Assembly (NCBI GenBank): GCA_964637655.1
Contig: CAZWUZ010000105.1
Coordinates: forward strand, 1 to 11,671
DNA from: CAZWUZ01 sp964637655 [NCBI: uncultured bacterium]
GTDB taxonomy: Bacteria > DAOPZR01
Direction of reading: 5' to 3'
Length of the DNA stretch: 11,671 bases
The notes under the pieces are model-generated. The model did no database searches. It saw only the letters and a program-made list of their open reading frames with translations, and had not been told where the DNA came from. A program made the translations under genes and the position numbers. Shown one piece after another: positions 1-5,974 of this stretch; positions within the stretch are counted from its first letter, which is position 1, and each line of letters begins with the position of its first letter.

Positions 1-548
1 CGACCTGGCTGCGCGACTACCTGTATATCCCGCTGGGTGGCAACCGCGGCGGCACCCTGAAGACGTACCGCAACCTGATGCTGACCATGCTGCTGGGCGG
101 GTTGTGGCACGGGGCGGCCTGGAACTTCGTGTTGTGGGGCGGCTATCACGGACTGCTGCTCGCCGGCGAGCGACTGCTCGGCATCAAGCTGGAGATTGTC
201 GACGGGGCATGGTGGCGGAAAGTGCTGCGGGCCGCGGTGACGTTTCACCTGGTCTGCGTCGGCTGGGTGTTTTTCCGGGTGCAGCAGTTCGGCGACATTG
301 GCGTCGTGTTCACCCGGCTGCTGCGTGGCGACTGGCTGCACGTGAGCAGCGCTTCGTATGAGACGGCGGTGGTGGTGTTCATCGTGGCGCTGGCGATGCT
401 GACGCACCATCTCGGGCGTCGCAGCGAGGTGCGTGACTGGTTCCTGTCCCGCTCGCCGCACTGGCAGGGTCTGACGTACGCGCTGATCATCCTGGCGGTA
501 TTCATGCGGAGCGCCAAGGTGCACCGCTTTATCTACTTCCAATTCTGA
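1..548 (+). CDS. MBOAT-family O-acyltransferase (AlgI-like), 3' part only
   Basis: The reading frame is open from the window edge (first full codon at 3) and ends at a TGA at 546-548, giving 181 residues of the C-terminal part of a polytopic membrane acyltransferase. The fragment begins with TWLRDYLYIPLGGNRGG, followed by RNLMLTMLLGGLWHGAAWNF, the highly conserved core of AlgI/DltB-type MBOAT proteins. The histidine in LWHGAAW (about residue 36 of the fragment) corresponds to the invariant catalytic His of the family. Several hydrophobic segments follow. Family members move acyl groups (often acetyl) across the membrane to exopolysaccharide or wall polymers, usually with an SGNH-type partner. 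The next gene, overlapping by one base, fits that role. The N-terminal half lies outside the window. The family call is secure; the substrate is unknown. Confidence 0.93.
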   Translation, partial: TWLRDYLYIPLGGNRGGTLKTYRNLMLTMLLGGLWHGAAWNFVLWGGYHGLLLAGERLLGIKLEIVDGAWWRKVLRAAVTFHLVCVGWVFFRVQQFGDIGVVFTRLLRGDWLHVSSASYETAVVVFIVALAMLTHHLGRRSEVRDWFLSRSPHWQGLTYALIILAVFMRSAKVHRFIYFQF

Positions 549-1675
549 TGGGGGCCATGACGACGGAACGGACGACAATCAACTGGCACGTGATCGCGCG
601 CCTGGCCGCGTGGACGCTACTGCCGCTGCTGCCGTTTGCGGTCGCGGTGGCCGCAGTGGTGTGGCAGTACGGGGTGCAGACCGTGGTCTTCAAGGGCATC
701 GGCGGCGGTGAAGGATTGCAGCGGCCAGGGCCGGGCATGGTCTGGTACCTCGCCGGTTCGGATGTGTCCGGCCGGCCGCAGACCACGGTGCAGATGCTGC
801 AGGAACTGTTCAACAGCAGCGCGGCCCGGCCGCAGATCATGGAACTGTCCGGCGGCGGCTGGAGCGTACTCAACCATTACTGCGTCATGCATGAAATGGT
901 CCGCGCCGGCGCGGTGCCGCGCCTGGTGCTGCTGACGGTGAATCTCGAGAGCTTGAGCTGGAACCCGCAGCAGTATATGACCGGCTCAAACGCGATTACG
1001 CTCGTTGCTCCTGCCGAATACGGACGGCTGCAGGAATACCAGCGCCTGATCAACAGCCGTGACAACTGGGAGACGAGCCGGATGCGCCGGTGGCAGACCA
1101 GGATGAACTATCTGACGGGCGGGTTGCGGGTGCTGGTGTACGATAATATGAACAGGTTCCTGCCGGAGCGCTGGAACCGCGACCGGATCACGCCGGACGC
1201 CACGCTTCCGATGCGCTTTTCAGCACCAGCCACGCCGGATAATCCGGCGGTAGCCGGGTTTGCCCTGACGCTGGAATACGCCCGCCGCCATGGCTTCCAC
1301 GTGACCGGCTACGTGACACCGGTGAATCACGACCGCCCGGCGCTGGTGGCGCAGAATGTCAGCCACCTGCAGAACCTGTTCGCGGAGTATGGCTTCCGGC
1401 TCATTGATTGCAGCGGCCTGCTGCCGCCGACCGGGTTCCGTGAGCGCGCGATGCATTACACGGAAACAGGTCGCCGTCGCCTCGCCGGCGAACTGGCGCG
1501 GGAACTGCTAACGAATGAGCTGGCTGATGCGGGCGCACCGGCTGACAGCCGCACGCTGTCTGCCGCGCCAACTGGCGCGAGCGGGACACCATCGGCGCAG
1601 TTTGACGGACGGGATTGGCGGCAGGCAGACGGCCGACCTTGTATGATGGCAGCGCGCAGATGGCCAGCCACCTGA
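548..1675 (+). CDS. SGNH/GDSL-hydrolase-like partner of the MBOAT acyltransferase
   Basis: The ATG at 548 overlaps the MBOAT stop codon (TGATG), so the two genes are probably translationally coupled; an in-frame ATG at 557 is an alternative start. The 375-residue product has an N-terminal membrane anchor (about residues 17-40) and an extracytoplasmic domain resembling the SGNH-like proteins paired with MBOATs (AlgJ/AlgX or DltD style). Visible motifs are AGSDVSG (69-75, candidate nucleophile Ser71 in a GxS-type block), ELSGGGW (99-105), the strand VLLTVNLESLSW (127-138), and the late block HYTETGRRRLAGELA with candidate catalytic His303. The Asp normally three residues before that His is Arg300 here, with Glu299 next to it, so the catalytic site is non-canonical. 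The last ~45 residues are Ala/Pro/Arg-rich and look poorly conserved. The role in glycan O-acylation is inferred from context. Confidence 0.7.
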   Translation: MGAMTTERTTINWHVIARLAAWTLLPLLPFAVAVAAVVWQYGVQTVVFKGIGGGEGLQRPGPGMVWYLAGSDVSGRPQTTVQMLQELFNSSAARPQIMELSGGGWSVLNHYCVMHEMVRAGAVPRLVLLTVNLESLSWNPQQYMTGSNAITLVAPAEYGRLQEYQRLINSRDNWETSRMRRWQTRMNYLTGGLRVLVYDNMNRFLPERWNRDRITPDATLPMRFSAPATPDNPAVAGFALTLEYARRHGFHVTGYVTPVNHDRPALVAQNVSHLQNLFAEYGFRLIDCSGLLPPTGFRERAMHYTETGRRRLAGELARELLTNELADAGAPADSRTLSAAPTGASGTPSAQFDGRDWRQADGRPCMMAARRWPAT

Positions 1676-2310
1676 TAGCCGGGCGCTACCCGCGCGCGTA
1701 TTACGACATCTTCGACGGGATGGTGGCCGGGGCACTGCGCAGCGGCGACGGCCTGCTGCTCGATGCCGGGTGCGGCAGCGGGCGGATCTGGCCGCGGCTG
1801 CAGCGGCCGCTCGTCGGTACAGAGTACAAGCGGAGCGTCATGCCGCTACGGCCAGCGCAGCCCTTTGCGGCGTCGGATATCCGCGCGCTGCCGTTCCGTG
1901 ACGGCAGTTTCGGCACGGTGCTGTGTGCCGAGGTGATTGAACACGTACGGGAGGACGGTCTGCTGCTGCGCGAACTGCATCGCGTGCTGCGCCCCGGCGG
2001 GCGATTGGTATTGACCACCTCGCCGCTGCTCGGGACGCCGATGGCGCTGCTCATCCCGCTCAAGAACCGGCTGCACCCGAATCATGCACAGGAACATATC
2101 AACCTGCAGCATCCGGCCCGCCTGCTGGCGTCGGTCGCGGCAGCAGGTTTCACTGTGGCTGACGTGCGCTACTGGAACGCCCTGTCAATGACGCATTATC
2201 TCTCCCTTTTCGGGTGCGAACGCGCCGCCGCCTGGTGGAATGCGCGCACTTCCCGCCTGCAACATCCCTCCCTGAACAACAACATACTCATTACTGCCGT
2301 AGCTGGCTGA
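1660..2310 (+). CDS. class I SAM-dependent methyltransferase (Methyltransf_11-like)
   Basis: The 216-residue protein has a Rossmann-type SAM-binding fold. Motif I is LLLDAGCGSGR (32-42), the acidic/post-I region is GTEYK (53-57), ALPFRDGSFGTVLCAEVIEHV (about 76-96) is the typical Methyltransf_11 stretch, and RPGGRLVLTT (111-120) is the strand-5 hairpin. The C-terminal part carries HPNHAQEHINLQHP, a histidine-rich segment seen in glycan-cluster methyltransferases. The ATG at 1660 lies inside the 3' end of the previous gene (16-nt overlap in another frame). TTG codons at 1615 and 1639 are alternative starts and would add 15 or 7 residues; no convincing ribosome-binding site separates them. The gene ends at 2310. 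The substrate is unknown; a sugar or lipid-linked glycan is inferred from the neighbours. Confidence 0.88.
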   Translation: MASHLIAGRYPRAYYDIFDGMVAGALRSGDGLLLDAGCGSGRIWPRLQRPLVGTEYKRSVMPLRPAQPFAASDIRALPFRDGSFGTVLCAEVIEHVREDGLLLRELHRVLRPGGRLVLTTSPLLGTPMALLIPLKNRLHPNHAQEHINLQHPARLLASVAAAGFTVADVRYWNALSMTHYLSLFGCERAAAWWNARTSRLQHPSLNNNILITAVAG

Positions 2311-2362
2311 CCACCGACGCATGCGCCGGCCGCACGCATCAGTACCGGTGTGCCCGGCCATT

Positions 2363-2398
2363 TTGACGGGAGCGGTGACGGCAGATACAATACTGCCA
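2363..2398 (+). promoter_or_regulatory. sigma70-type promoter, predicted leaderless start
   Basis: TTGACG (2363-2368) and TACAAT (2386-2391) each match the sigma70 consensus at five of six positions and are separated by exactly 17 nt. Six bases after the -10 box comes the ATG at 2398, so the predicted +1 is the A of the start codon and the transcript would have no 5' leader. No Shine-Dalgarno sequence is needed or seen. The 51 bases upstream (2311-2362) show nothing else recognisable. Confidence 0.72.
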
Positions 2399-3144
2399 TG
2401 GACGAACGGGAACTGGCGCGCATGGCGCGTTTCGAGGAGTTCTACTGGTGGTTCCGCGCGCGACGGCATCTCGCGCGCTGCTGGCTGCGGTGGTATGTCC
2501 CGGAGGTGCGGCAGGTGACGGATATCGGCTGCGGCACGGGGGGGACGGCGCTCGCGCTGGCCGGGGAGTATGCCTATACCGGTATCGATGCTGCGGCCGC
2601 CGCGGTACGGTTCACGCGTGAGGCGGTGCGGCGTGCCGGGGCGACGGAAGCAGGACTGCTGCGGCAGGACGCGACGCGTCTCGGGCTGCGTACGGGGAGT
2701 CAGCCGCTGCTGGTTGCGCTCGCCGTGCTCGAACATCTTGACGATGACGCCGCAGCGCTGCGCGAATGGCGGCGCGTGCTGGCGCCCGACGGTCACCTGC
2801 TGCTGACCGTGCCAGCCTATCCCTTCCTGTGGAGCGAGCACGACGAGGCGCTGCAACATAAGCGGCGCTACACGATGAGCGAACTGCGGCGCAAACTGGC
2901 GACCGCGGGATTTGCCATCGAGAAGAACAGTTATCTCATCACCGCGCTGCTCCCCGTCGTACTGGCATTCCGCTTCCTGCGGTCGCTCGGGCAGCGCCCG
3001 GGGCGGCAGCAGACCGACCTGGTGGAACTGCCGCGCCCGCTCAACGCGTTGCTGGAATGGCTCTGCCGTGTCGAGACGCTGCTGACGCGCTGGTGCAACC
3101 TCCCCTGCGGCGTGTCGCTGGTCGTGCTGGCGCGCGCCCGCTGA
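2398..3144 (+). CDS. class I SAM-dependent methyltransferase
   Basis: This is a 248-residue class I methyltransferase. It begins MDERELARMA with FEEFYWWFRARR (12-23), the usual N-terminal WWF-R-RR motif of a methyltransferase family common in polysaccharide loci. The SAM site is TDIGCGTGG (41-49), with Asp64 in TGID as the likely ribose-binding acidic residue. LEHLDDD (111-117), APDGHLLLTVPAYPFLW (129-145) and HDEALQHKRRYT (148-159) are characteristic. The C-terminal 60 residues contain a hydrophobic stretch (LITALLPVVLAFRFL), suggesting membrane association and perhaps a lipid-linked substrate. A GTG at 2350 would extend the frame, but the ATG at 2398 fits the family N-terminus and the promoter geometry. 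The gene is separated from the upstream gene by 87 bp and has its own promoter, so it may be regulated separately. The substrate is unknown. Confidence 0.9.
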   Translation: MDERELARMARFEEFYWWFRARRHLARCWLRWYVPEVRQVTDIGCGTGGTALALAGEYAYTGIDAAAAAVRFTREAVRRAGATEAGLLRQDATRLGLRTGSQPLLVALAVLEHLDDDAAALREWRRVLAPDGHLLLTVPAYPFLWSEHDEALQHKRRYTMSELRRKLATAGFAIEKNSYLITALLPVVLAFRFLRSLGQRPGRQQTDLVELPRPLNALLEWLCRVETLLTRWCNLPCGVSLVVLARAR

Positions 3145-3158
3145 AACACACAACGGCG

Positions 3159-3200
3159 TTCACCACGGAGCACACGGAGAACCGAGCAAGAATCAGAGAG
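3159..3200. repeat. degenerate copy of the CACGGAG/CACACGGAG repeat
   Basis: The segment contains CACCACGGAGCACACGGAGAA followed by an AATCAGAGAG end. It aligns with the CACCGCAGAGCACACAGAG core at 3262-3280 and 3389-3407 and with their AATCAGAGA tails, but lacks the central ACGCAGAGAACTG part. It looks like a shortened or diverged first unit of the array. Confidence 0.7.
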
Positions 3201-3216
3201 AAAAACCCGGGGGAAG

Positions 3217-3233
3217 GTCTGCCTGCGGCAGAC
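3217..3233. repeat. 17-nt perfect hairpin, copy 1
   Basis: GTCTGCCTGCGGCAGAC folds into a 7-bp perfect stem (GTCTGCC/GGCAGAC) with a TGC loop. It is followed by GGGAGTCAAAG and leads unit 1 of the tandem repeat. No T-run follows on either side. Confidence 0.88.
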
Positions 3234-3343
3234 GGGAGTCAAAGCACAGGAATTACATCTTTCACCGCAGAGCACACAGAGCACGCAGAGAACTGCACAC
3301 GGAGAACTGAGAAGAAATCAGAGACGAAGGCATCCTGAGAGAG

Positions 3344-3360
3344 GTCTGCCTGCGGCAGAC
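3344..3360. repeat. 17-nt perfect hairpin, copy 2
   Basis: Identical to copy 1, 127 bp downstream, again preceded by GAG and followed by GGGAGTCAAAG. It leads unit 2 of the tandem repeat. Confidence 0.88.
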
Positions 3361-3472
3361 GGGAGTCAAAGCACAGGAATTACATCTTTCACCGCAGAGC
3401 ACACAGAGCACGCAGAGAATTGCACACGGAGAACTGAGAAAGAATCAGAGAGGAAGGCAACCAGAGGGAGAG

Positions 3473-3489
3473 GTCTGCCTGCGGCAGAC
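3473..3489. repeat. 17-nt perfect hairpin, copy 3
   Basis: Identical 17-nt palindrome preceded by GGGAGAG. The downstream flank switches to GGTAAAAAAGGG, so the tandem repeat is interrupted here and the hairpin stands as an independent module. Confidence 0.88.
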
Positions 3490-3530
3490 GGTAAAAAAGG
3501 GTTGCGGTGTAAGCTACTTGTGCGGGTGTT

Positions 3531-3579
3531 AGGCCCCTCACCTGCCGCTGCGCGGCTTCCTCTCCCAAAGGGAGAGGGG
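3531..3579. repeat. double-hairpin intergenic element
   Basis: A GGCCCCTCACCT start is followed by a 5-bp stem GCCGC/GCGGC with a TGC loop (3544-3556) and an 8-bp stem CCTCTCCC/GGGAGAGG with an AAA loop (3559-3577). The outer CCCCTC can also pair with GAGGGG at the end. The layout resembles widespread CCCTCACC...CTCTCCC...GGGAGAGGG intergenic palindromes. It lies between convergent genes and could stop transcripts, but no poly-T follows. Confidence 0.72.
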
Positions 3580-3591
3580 AAACAATGGAAC

Positions 3592-3668
3592 CGACAAAGG
3601 AAACATGAGGGAGAGGTCTGCCTGCGGCAGACGGGAGACACGACAAAGGAAACCTGGGGGAGAGGTCA
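3592..3668. repeat. 49-bp duplication ending in the stop codon of the radical SAM gene
   Basis: CGACAAAGGAAAC...GGGAGAGGTC occurs at 3592-3618 and again at 3641-3667, 27 bp with two mismatches and a period of 49 bp. The second copy contains the leftward gene's stop codon (TCA on the + strand at 3666-3668). The first copy continues into hairpin copy 4 exactly where the second continues into the gene, as if a hairpin-containing unit had duplicated at the gene's 3' edge. Confidence 0.75.
3616..3632. repeat. 17-nt perfect hairpin, copy 4
   Basis: Same palindrome as the other three copies. It is preceded by GGGAGAG and followed by GGGAGACACGACAAAGG, inside the 49-bp duplication. It is the copy closest to a gene, 34 bp from the stop of the B12 radical SAM gene. 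Confidence 0.88.
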
Positions 3669-5107
3669 GAGCCAGTTGTCGTGCAGGGCGGTGGTGCGGT
3701 CGATGCGGCGCGGGCCGCGTTTGCCGATGTACCAGCCGGTGTGATGGGCGAGAAGGTCGCGCCAGAAGGCGAGGCGCAGGCGTCGTGCCCCGCGGGGGTC
3801 GCCCTGCAGTTCGCGCAGGGCGGCGATGATGCGCGTGGCCTGCCCGACCAGCCACGGGTAGGAATGCTCAACCGTGTAATATGGAGCACCGAGGTCTGAG
3901 CGCCAGTAGCTGTCGCCGACCATACCAGCGGCGACGGCATCGGCATAGAGTTCCGTGCCGGGATAGACGGTGGTGATGCTGACCGCGGCTTCGTCGGGAC
4001 GGGCGGCGCGCATGACGCGGATGGTGTCTGTGATGGTGGCATGCGTCTCGCCCGGATTGCCGACCATGAGGAGCATCTCGCGGAAAAGACCTGCGGCACC
4101 GGCATCAGCAAAGGCGCGGATGATGTCGTCAGGAGTATCTGCTTGTGCATGCGCTCGAGCACGGCGGGTGAACCGGACTCCACCCCGAAGGTGACGGCAA
4201 AACAGCCGGCAGCCCGCATGTCGGCATAGAGTTCGCGCGAGGAGCCGCTGACGCGTCCGATACAACTCCAGCGCACGGGGACGGCGCAACGGCGCAGCTC
4301 GTCACAGAAGGCTGCGACCCGTTGTGGGTCGAGGGTGAAGGCGTCGTCGGCGAACGATACGCACGTCACGCCATGGTCGCGGTGCAGGCGGGCGAGTTCC
4401 TCGACGATATTCTCCGCGCTGCGGAACCTGATGCGATGCTGCCAGAAAAGGGCGGTGGCGCAGTAGCGGCACTTATAGACGCAGCCGCGCGATGCGGTGA
4501 CTACCGCGCGTTTCTCGCCTGCCATGCCGCGCGCGTCGAGGTAGCGGTCGGCGTACGCGGATTGCGCGAAGAGGGCATAGTCGGGGAAGGGGAGCGTGTC
4601 AAGGTCGGTGATGAGCGGCCGGTCGGGCGTCTGCACGAACGCTCCGTTGTGCAGGAAGGCGAGGCCGGGAATGCTGTCGTACGGGCGGCCGGCAGCGAGC
4701 GCAGCAGCAAGTTCAACGATGGTCGTTTCCGCTTCGCCGCGCACGACGATATCAACCGGGTACTGTCGCAGAACCTGTTCCGGGAGCAGGGTGGCATGGG
4801 CACCACCCATGATGATGACGGCCCCGGGGTGCAGGCTGCGCGCGAGCGCGGCGAGGTCGCGCGCGGCAGCGCGGCGTTCGGTAAAACAGGGGATGCCGAT
4901 GACCTCCACGGGATGGGACACAAGATACTGTTCAACAGCCGCCGGAACGGCAAAGGCGAAATCGACGGCGTTTGCCTCATGCCCCGCGCGGCGGAGCACC
5001 TGCACGAGGTAGTTGAGCCCGAGCGGCGGAGAACTGATCCAGGCCGGCAAAGAGCCGTGCGGGCGGCGTACCGGGGTGACGGGAGGAGAGCAGAAGAGAA
5101 ACCGCAT
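3666..5107 (-). pseudogene. B12-binding-domain radical SAM protein, single-base frameshift
   Basis: Read leftward from the ATG at 5107, this encodes a cobalamin-binding plus radical SAM protein of about 480 residues if one frameshift is repaired. Residues 1-145 form the B12-binding domain (SSPPLGLNYLVQVLRRAGHE, IIMGGAHATLLPEQVL, VVRGEAET). The canonical DxHxxG His ligand is not evident. The cluster-binding motif is CVYKCRYC (Cys209, 213, 216), then FADDAFTLD and VTFGVESGS. After MHKQ (321-323) the frame breaks near 4136: frame 1 runs on as low-complexity sequence to 3389, while the proper end (TPDDIIRAF, MLLMVGNPGET, ending at 3666) is in the next frame. One missing A in the ATA-ACT-CCT codons explains it. 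No slippery heptamer is visible, so it is either a real mutation or a sequence error. It lies 2 nt after the SPASM gene, in one operon. A 13-codon longer start at 5146 is less likely because it overlaps that gene. Confidence 0.85.
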
Positions 5108-5109
5108 GG

Positions 5110-5889
5110 TCAGGGACTCTGCAACAATTCGCGGCAATTCCGGCAAATCGGCAGACGGAAGATGCCGTGCGCTGTCTCATGGCGCAGCCGTCGGTAGCCA
5201 CGGCGCTCCCATACCGAGAGCACATTGCCTTCAAACACATTTCCCATCACTGATGTAGCCAGATAATCGTCACAACAGAATACTGCATCGCCAGAGACCA
5301 TGATGTACATGGTATGCGCAGGGACTGAACATGCCGCGGGTCGATGGCCCGCCCCTGCGAGCAGGCCGCCGCGGTTTCTTAGTGTGCCTAGTCTGGAGTA
5401 GACAAACTCGACTTCCTGCCTGCCTTGCCGTTGCCGGTCGTTGAGAATCGCGGCGACTTCCGCATGAGGAACCACCGAATGCTGGGTGATAACGAACCGG
5501 TTGATACCGCAATTCACAAGCTCACGATAGCGACCCATAGTCAGGTAATCGCCGTTAGAAAACAGCGAAATGGTCGAATGCACAAGATTGGCGCGAACGT
5601 AGCTGACCAATTCAGGTAATCTCGTGTCAAGCAGCGGCTCGCCATAAAGGTGGGGGACAATTTCACCCCGCCAGCCTGCCGAAGCCAGATCATCGATGAT
5701 CTGGCGAAATAGGTTCACCGCCATTACCTGCTGGTTCTGCGGCAGACCGCGATCAAACAACGAGTTAGGGCAATAGGTGCATCGACGATTGCAGGTGGTA
5801 ATCGTTTCAATACAAACCATAGCGGGAGGGGGACACGTCAACCATTGGCCGATTCGGCGCCTGATGCGTGCAATGCTGCTTACCGGCAT
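5110..5889 (-). CDS. radical SAM/SPASM-domain protein
   Basis: From the ATG at 5889 the product has 259 residues. ETITTCNRRCTYCPN carries the CxxxCxxC [4Fe-4S]/SAM motif (Cys33, 37, 40), and LYGEPLLD (81-88) is the GGEPLL-like SAM amine-binding segment. The C-terminal part has SPASM-like cysteines: CSVPAHTMYIMVSG (Cys187), VFCCDDYL (205, 206) and CRNC (249, 252), with GNVFEGNVLSVW between, so an auxiliary Fe-S cluster is likely. The enzyme should make a 5'-deoxyadenosyl radical; its substrate is unknown. A GTG at 5907 and a TTG at 5955 are upstream alternatives, and no start has a good ribosome-binding site. The gene is clearly lower in GC than its neighbours (line 5221-5280 counts 25/60, line 5521-5580 29/60), which suggests separate acquisition. 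It is the first gene of a two-gene leftward operon. Confidence 0.87.
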   Translation of the reverse strand: MPVSSIARIRRRIGQWLTCPPPAMVCIETITTCNRRCTYCPNSLFDRGLPQNQQVMAVNLFRQIIDDLASAGWRGEIVPHLYGEPLLDTRLPELVSYVRANLVHSTISLFSNGDYLTMGRYRELVNCGINRFVITQHSVVPHAEVAAILNDRQRQGRQEVEFVYSRLGTLRNRGGLLAGAGHRPAACSVPAHTMYIMVSGDAVFCCDDYLATSVMGNVFEGNVLSVWERRGYRRLRHETAHGIFRLPICRNCRELLQSP

Positions 5890-5908
5890 CTTACTTGCAT
5901 CAGTCACT

Positions 5909-5974
5909 CTACAAGCCGCTCCCGGGAAGGTTTGCAGGAAAACAGATGCTAACAATCCGTGCCATTTCCTGCAT
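5909..5974 (-). CDS. possible 21-residue upstream ORF (leader peptide) before the SPASM gene
   Basis: An ATG at 5974 opens a short frame, MQEMARIVSICFPANLPGSGL, ending with TAG at 5911-5909. It starts one base after the predicted transcription start of the leftward promoter and ends one base before the GTG at 5907 and 19 bases before the ATG at 5889 of the SPASM gene, in a different frame. It could be a leader peptide, the remains of a frameshifted N-terminus, or chance. Codon bias cannot be judged at this length. Confidence 0.3.
   Translation of the reverse strand: MQEMARIVSICFPANLPGSGL

Larger units (their letters stand above)
3216..3489. repeat. ~128-bp tandem direct repeat (two units plus a third hairpin)
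   Basis: Unit 1 runs 3216-3342 (127 bp), unit 2 runs 3343-3471 (129 bp) and a third unit is represented only by its leading hairpin (3472-3489). Bases 3216-3292 and 3343-3419 are identical over 77 positions. A single C/T difference follows (3293 versus 3420), then more identity with a small indel. Each unit is a palindrome, then GGGAGTCAAAGCACAGGAAT, then the CACCGCAGAGCACACAGAGC core, then a CACACGGAGAACTGAGAA tail. Near identity points to recent duplication. Similar CACGGAG-type intergenic repeats occur in many environmental bacteria, from memory and not checked. Confidence 0.9.
3145..3665. other. gene-free convergent intergenic region packed with repeats
   Basis: The 521 bp lie between two convergent genes and contain no credible coding sequence. 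Open frames through it translate to low-complexity peptides of the FSVLRVLRGE / FSVCSVCSAV kind, the typical artefact of reading CACGGAG/CGCAGAG repeats. The interval consists of a degenerate first unit (3159-3200), a two-copy ~128-bp tandem repeat, four identical palindromes, a two-hairpin element near 3531-3579 and a ~49-bp duplication abutting the stop of the leftward radical SAM gene. Purine-rich bias (GA-rich on the + strand) is strong throughout. No T-tract after any hairpin marks a standard intrinsic terminator. Confidence 0.85.

Noticed and set aside
1602-1660. TATGAT at 1642-1647 upstream of the methyltransferase ATG at 1660 as another promoter
   Set aside because: No -35 box lies at 16-18 nt. 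TTGGCG (1615) is 21 nt away and TTGACG (1602) 34 nt away, and the distance to ATG is 12 nt rather than 6. The gene more likely depends on read-through from upstream.
2185-3153. 322-codon open frame on the minus strand opposite the two methyltransferase genes
   Set aside because: Its translation is Gln/Arg/Pro-rich with no recognisable motif, while the plus strand encodes textbook methyltransferase motifs. It is an antisense shadow caused by high GC.
3216-3632. A CRISPR array made of the repeated 17-nt palindrome
   Set aside because: The repeats are too short and spacings are uneven (127, 129 and 143 bp). The first two spacers are nearly identical rather than unique, and there are no cas genes nearby.
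3217-3632. The palindromes as standard intrinsic terminators
   Set aside because: The stems are good, but no copy is followed by a T-tract on either strand, so rho-independent termination is not supported.
3389-3665. Extension of the B12 radical SAM frame past 3666 to a stop at 3389
   Set aside because: This is the out-of-frame continuation after the frameshift. It is low-complexity and runs into the repeats, while the conserved C-terminus ends at 3666 in the other frame.
4128-4142. Programmed -1 frameshift in the B12 radical SAM gene
   Set aside because: The bases around the junction do not form an X-XXY-YYZ slippery heptamer and no stimulatory stem-loop was seen just downstream. Mutation or sequence error is simpler.
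4322-5197. 291-codon plus-strand frame opposite the B12 radical SAM gene
   Set aside because: It has no domain-like motifs, and the minus strand carries clear B12-binding and CxxxCxxC motifs over the same bases.
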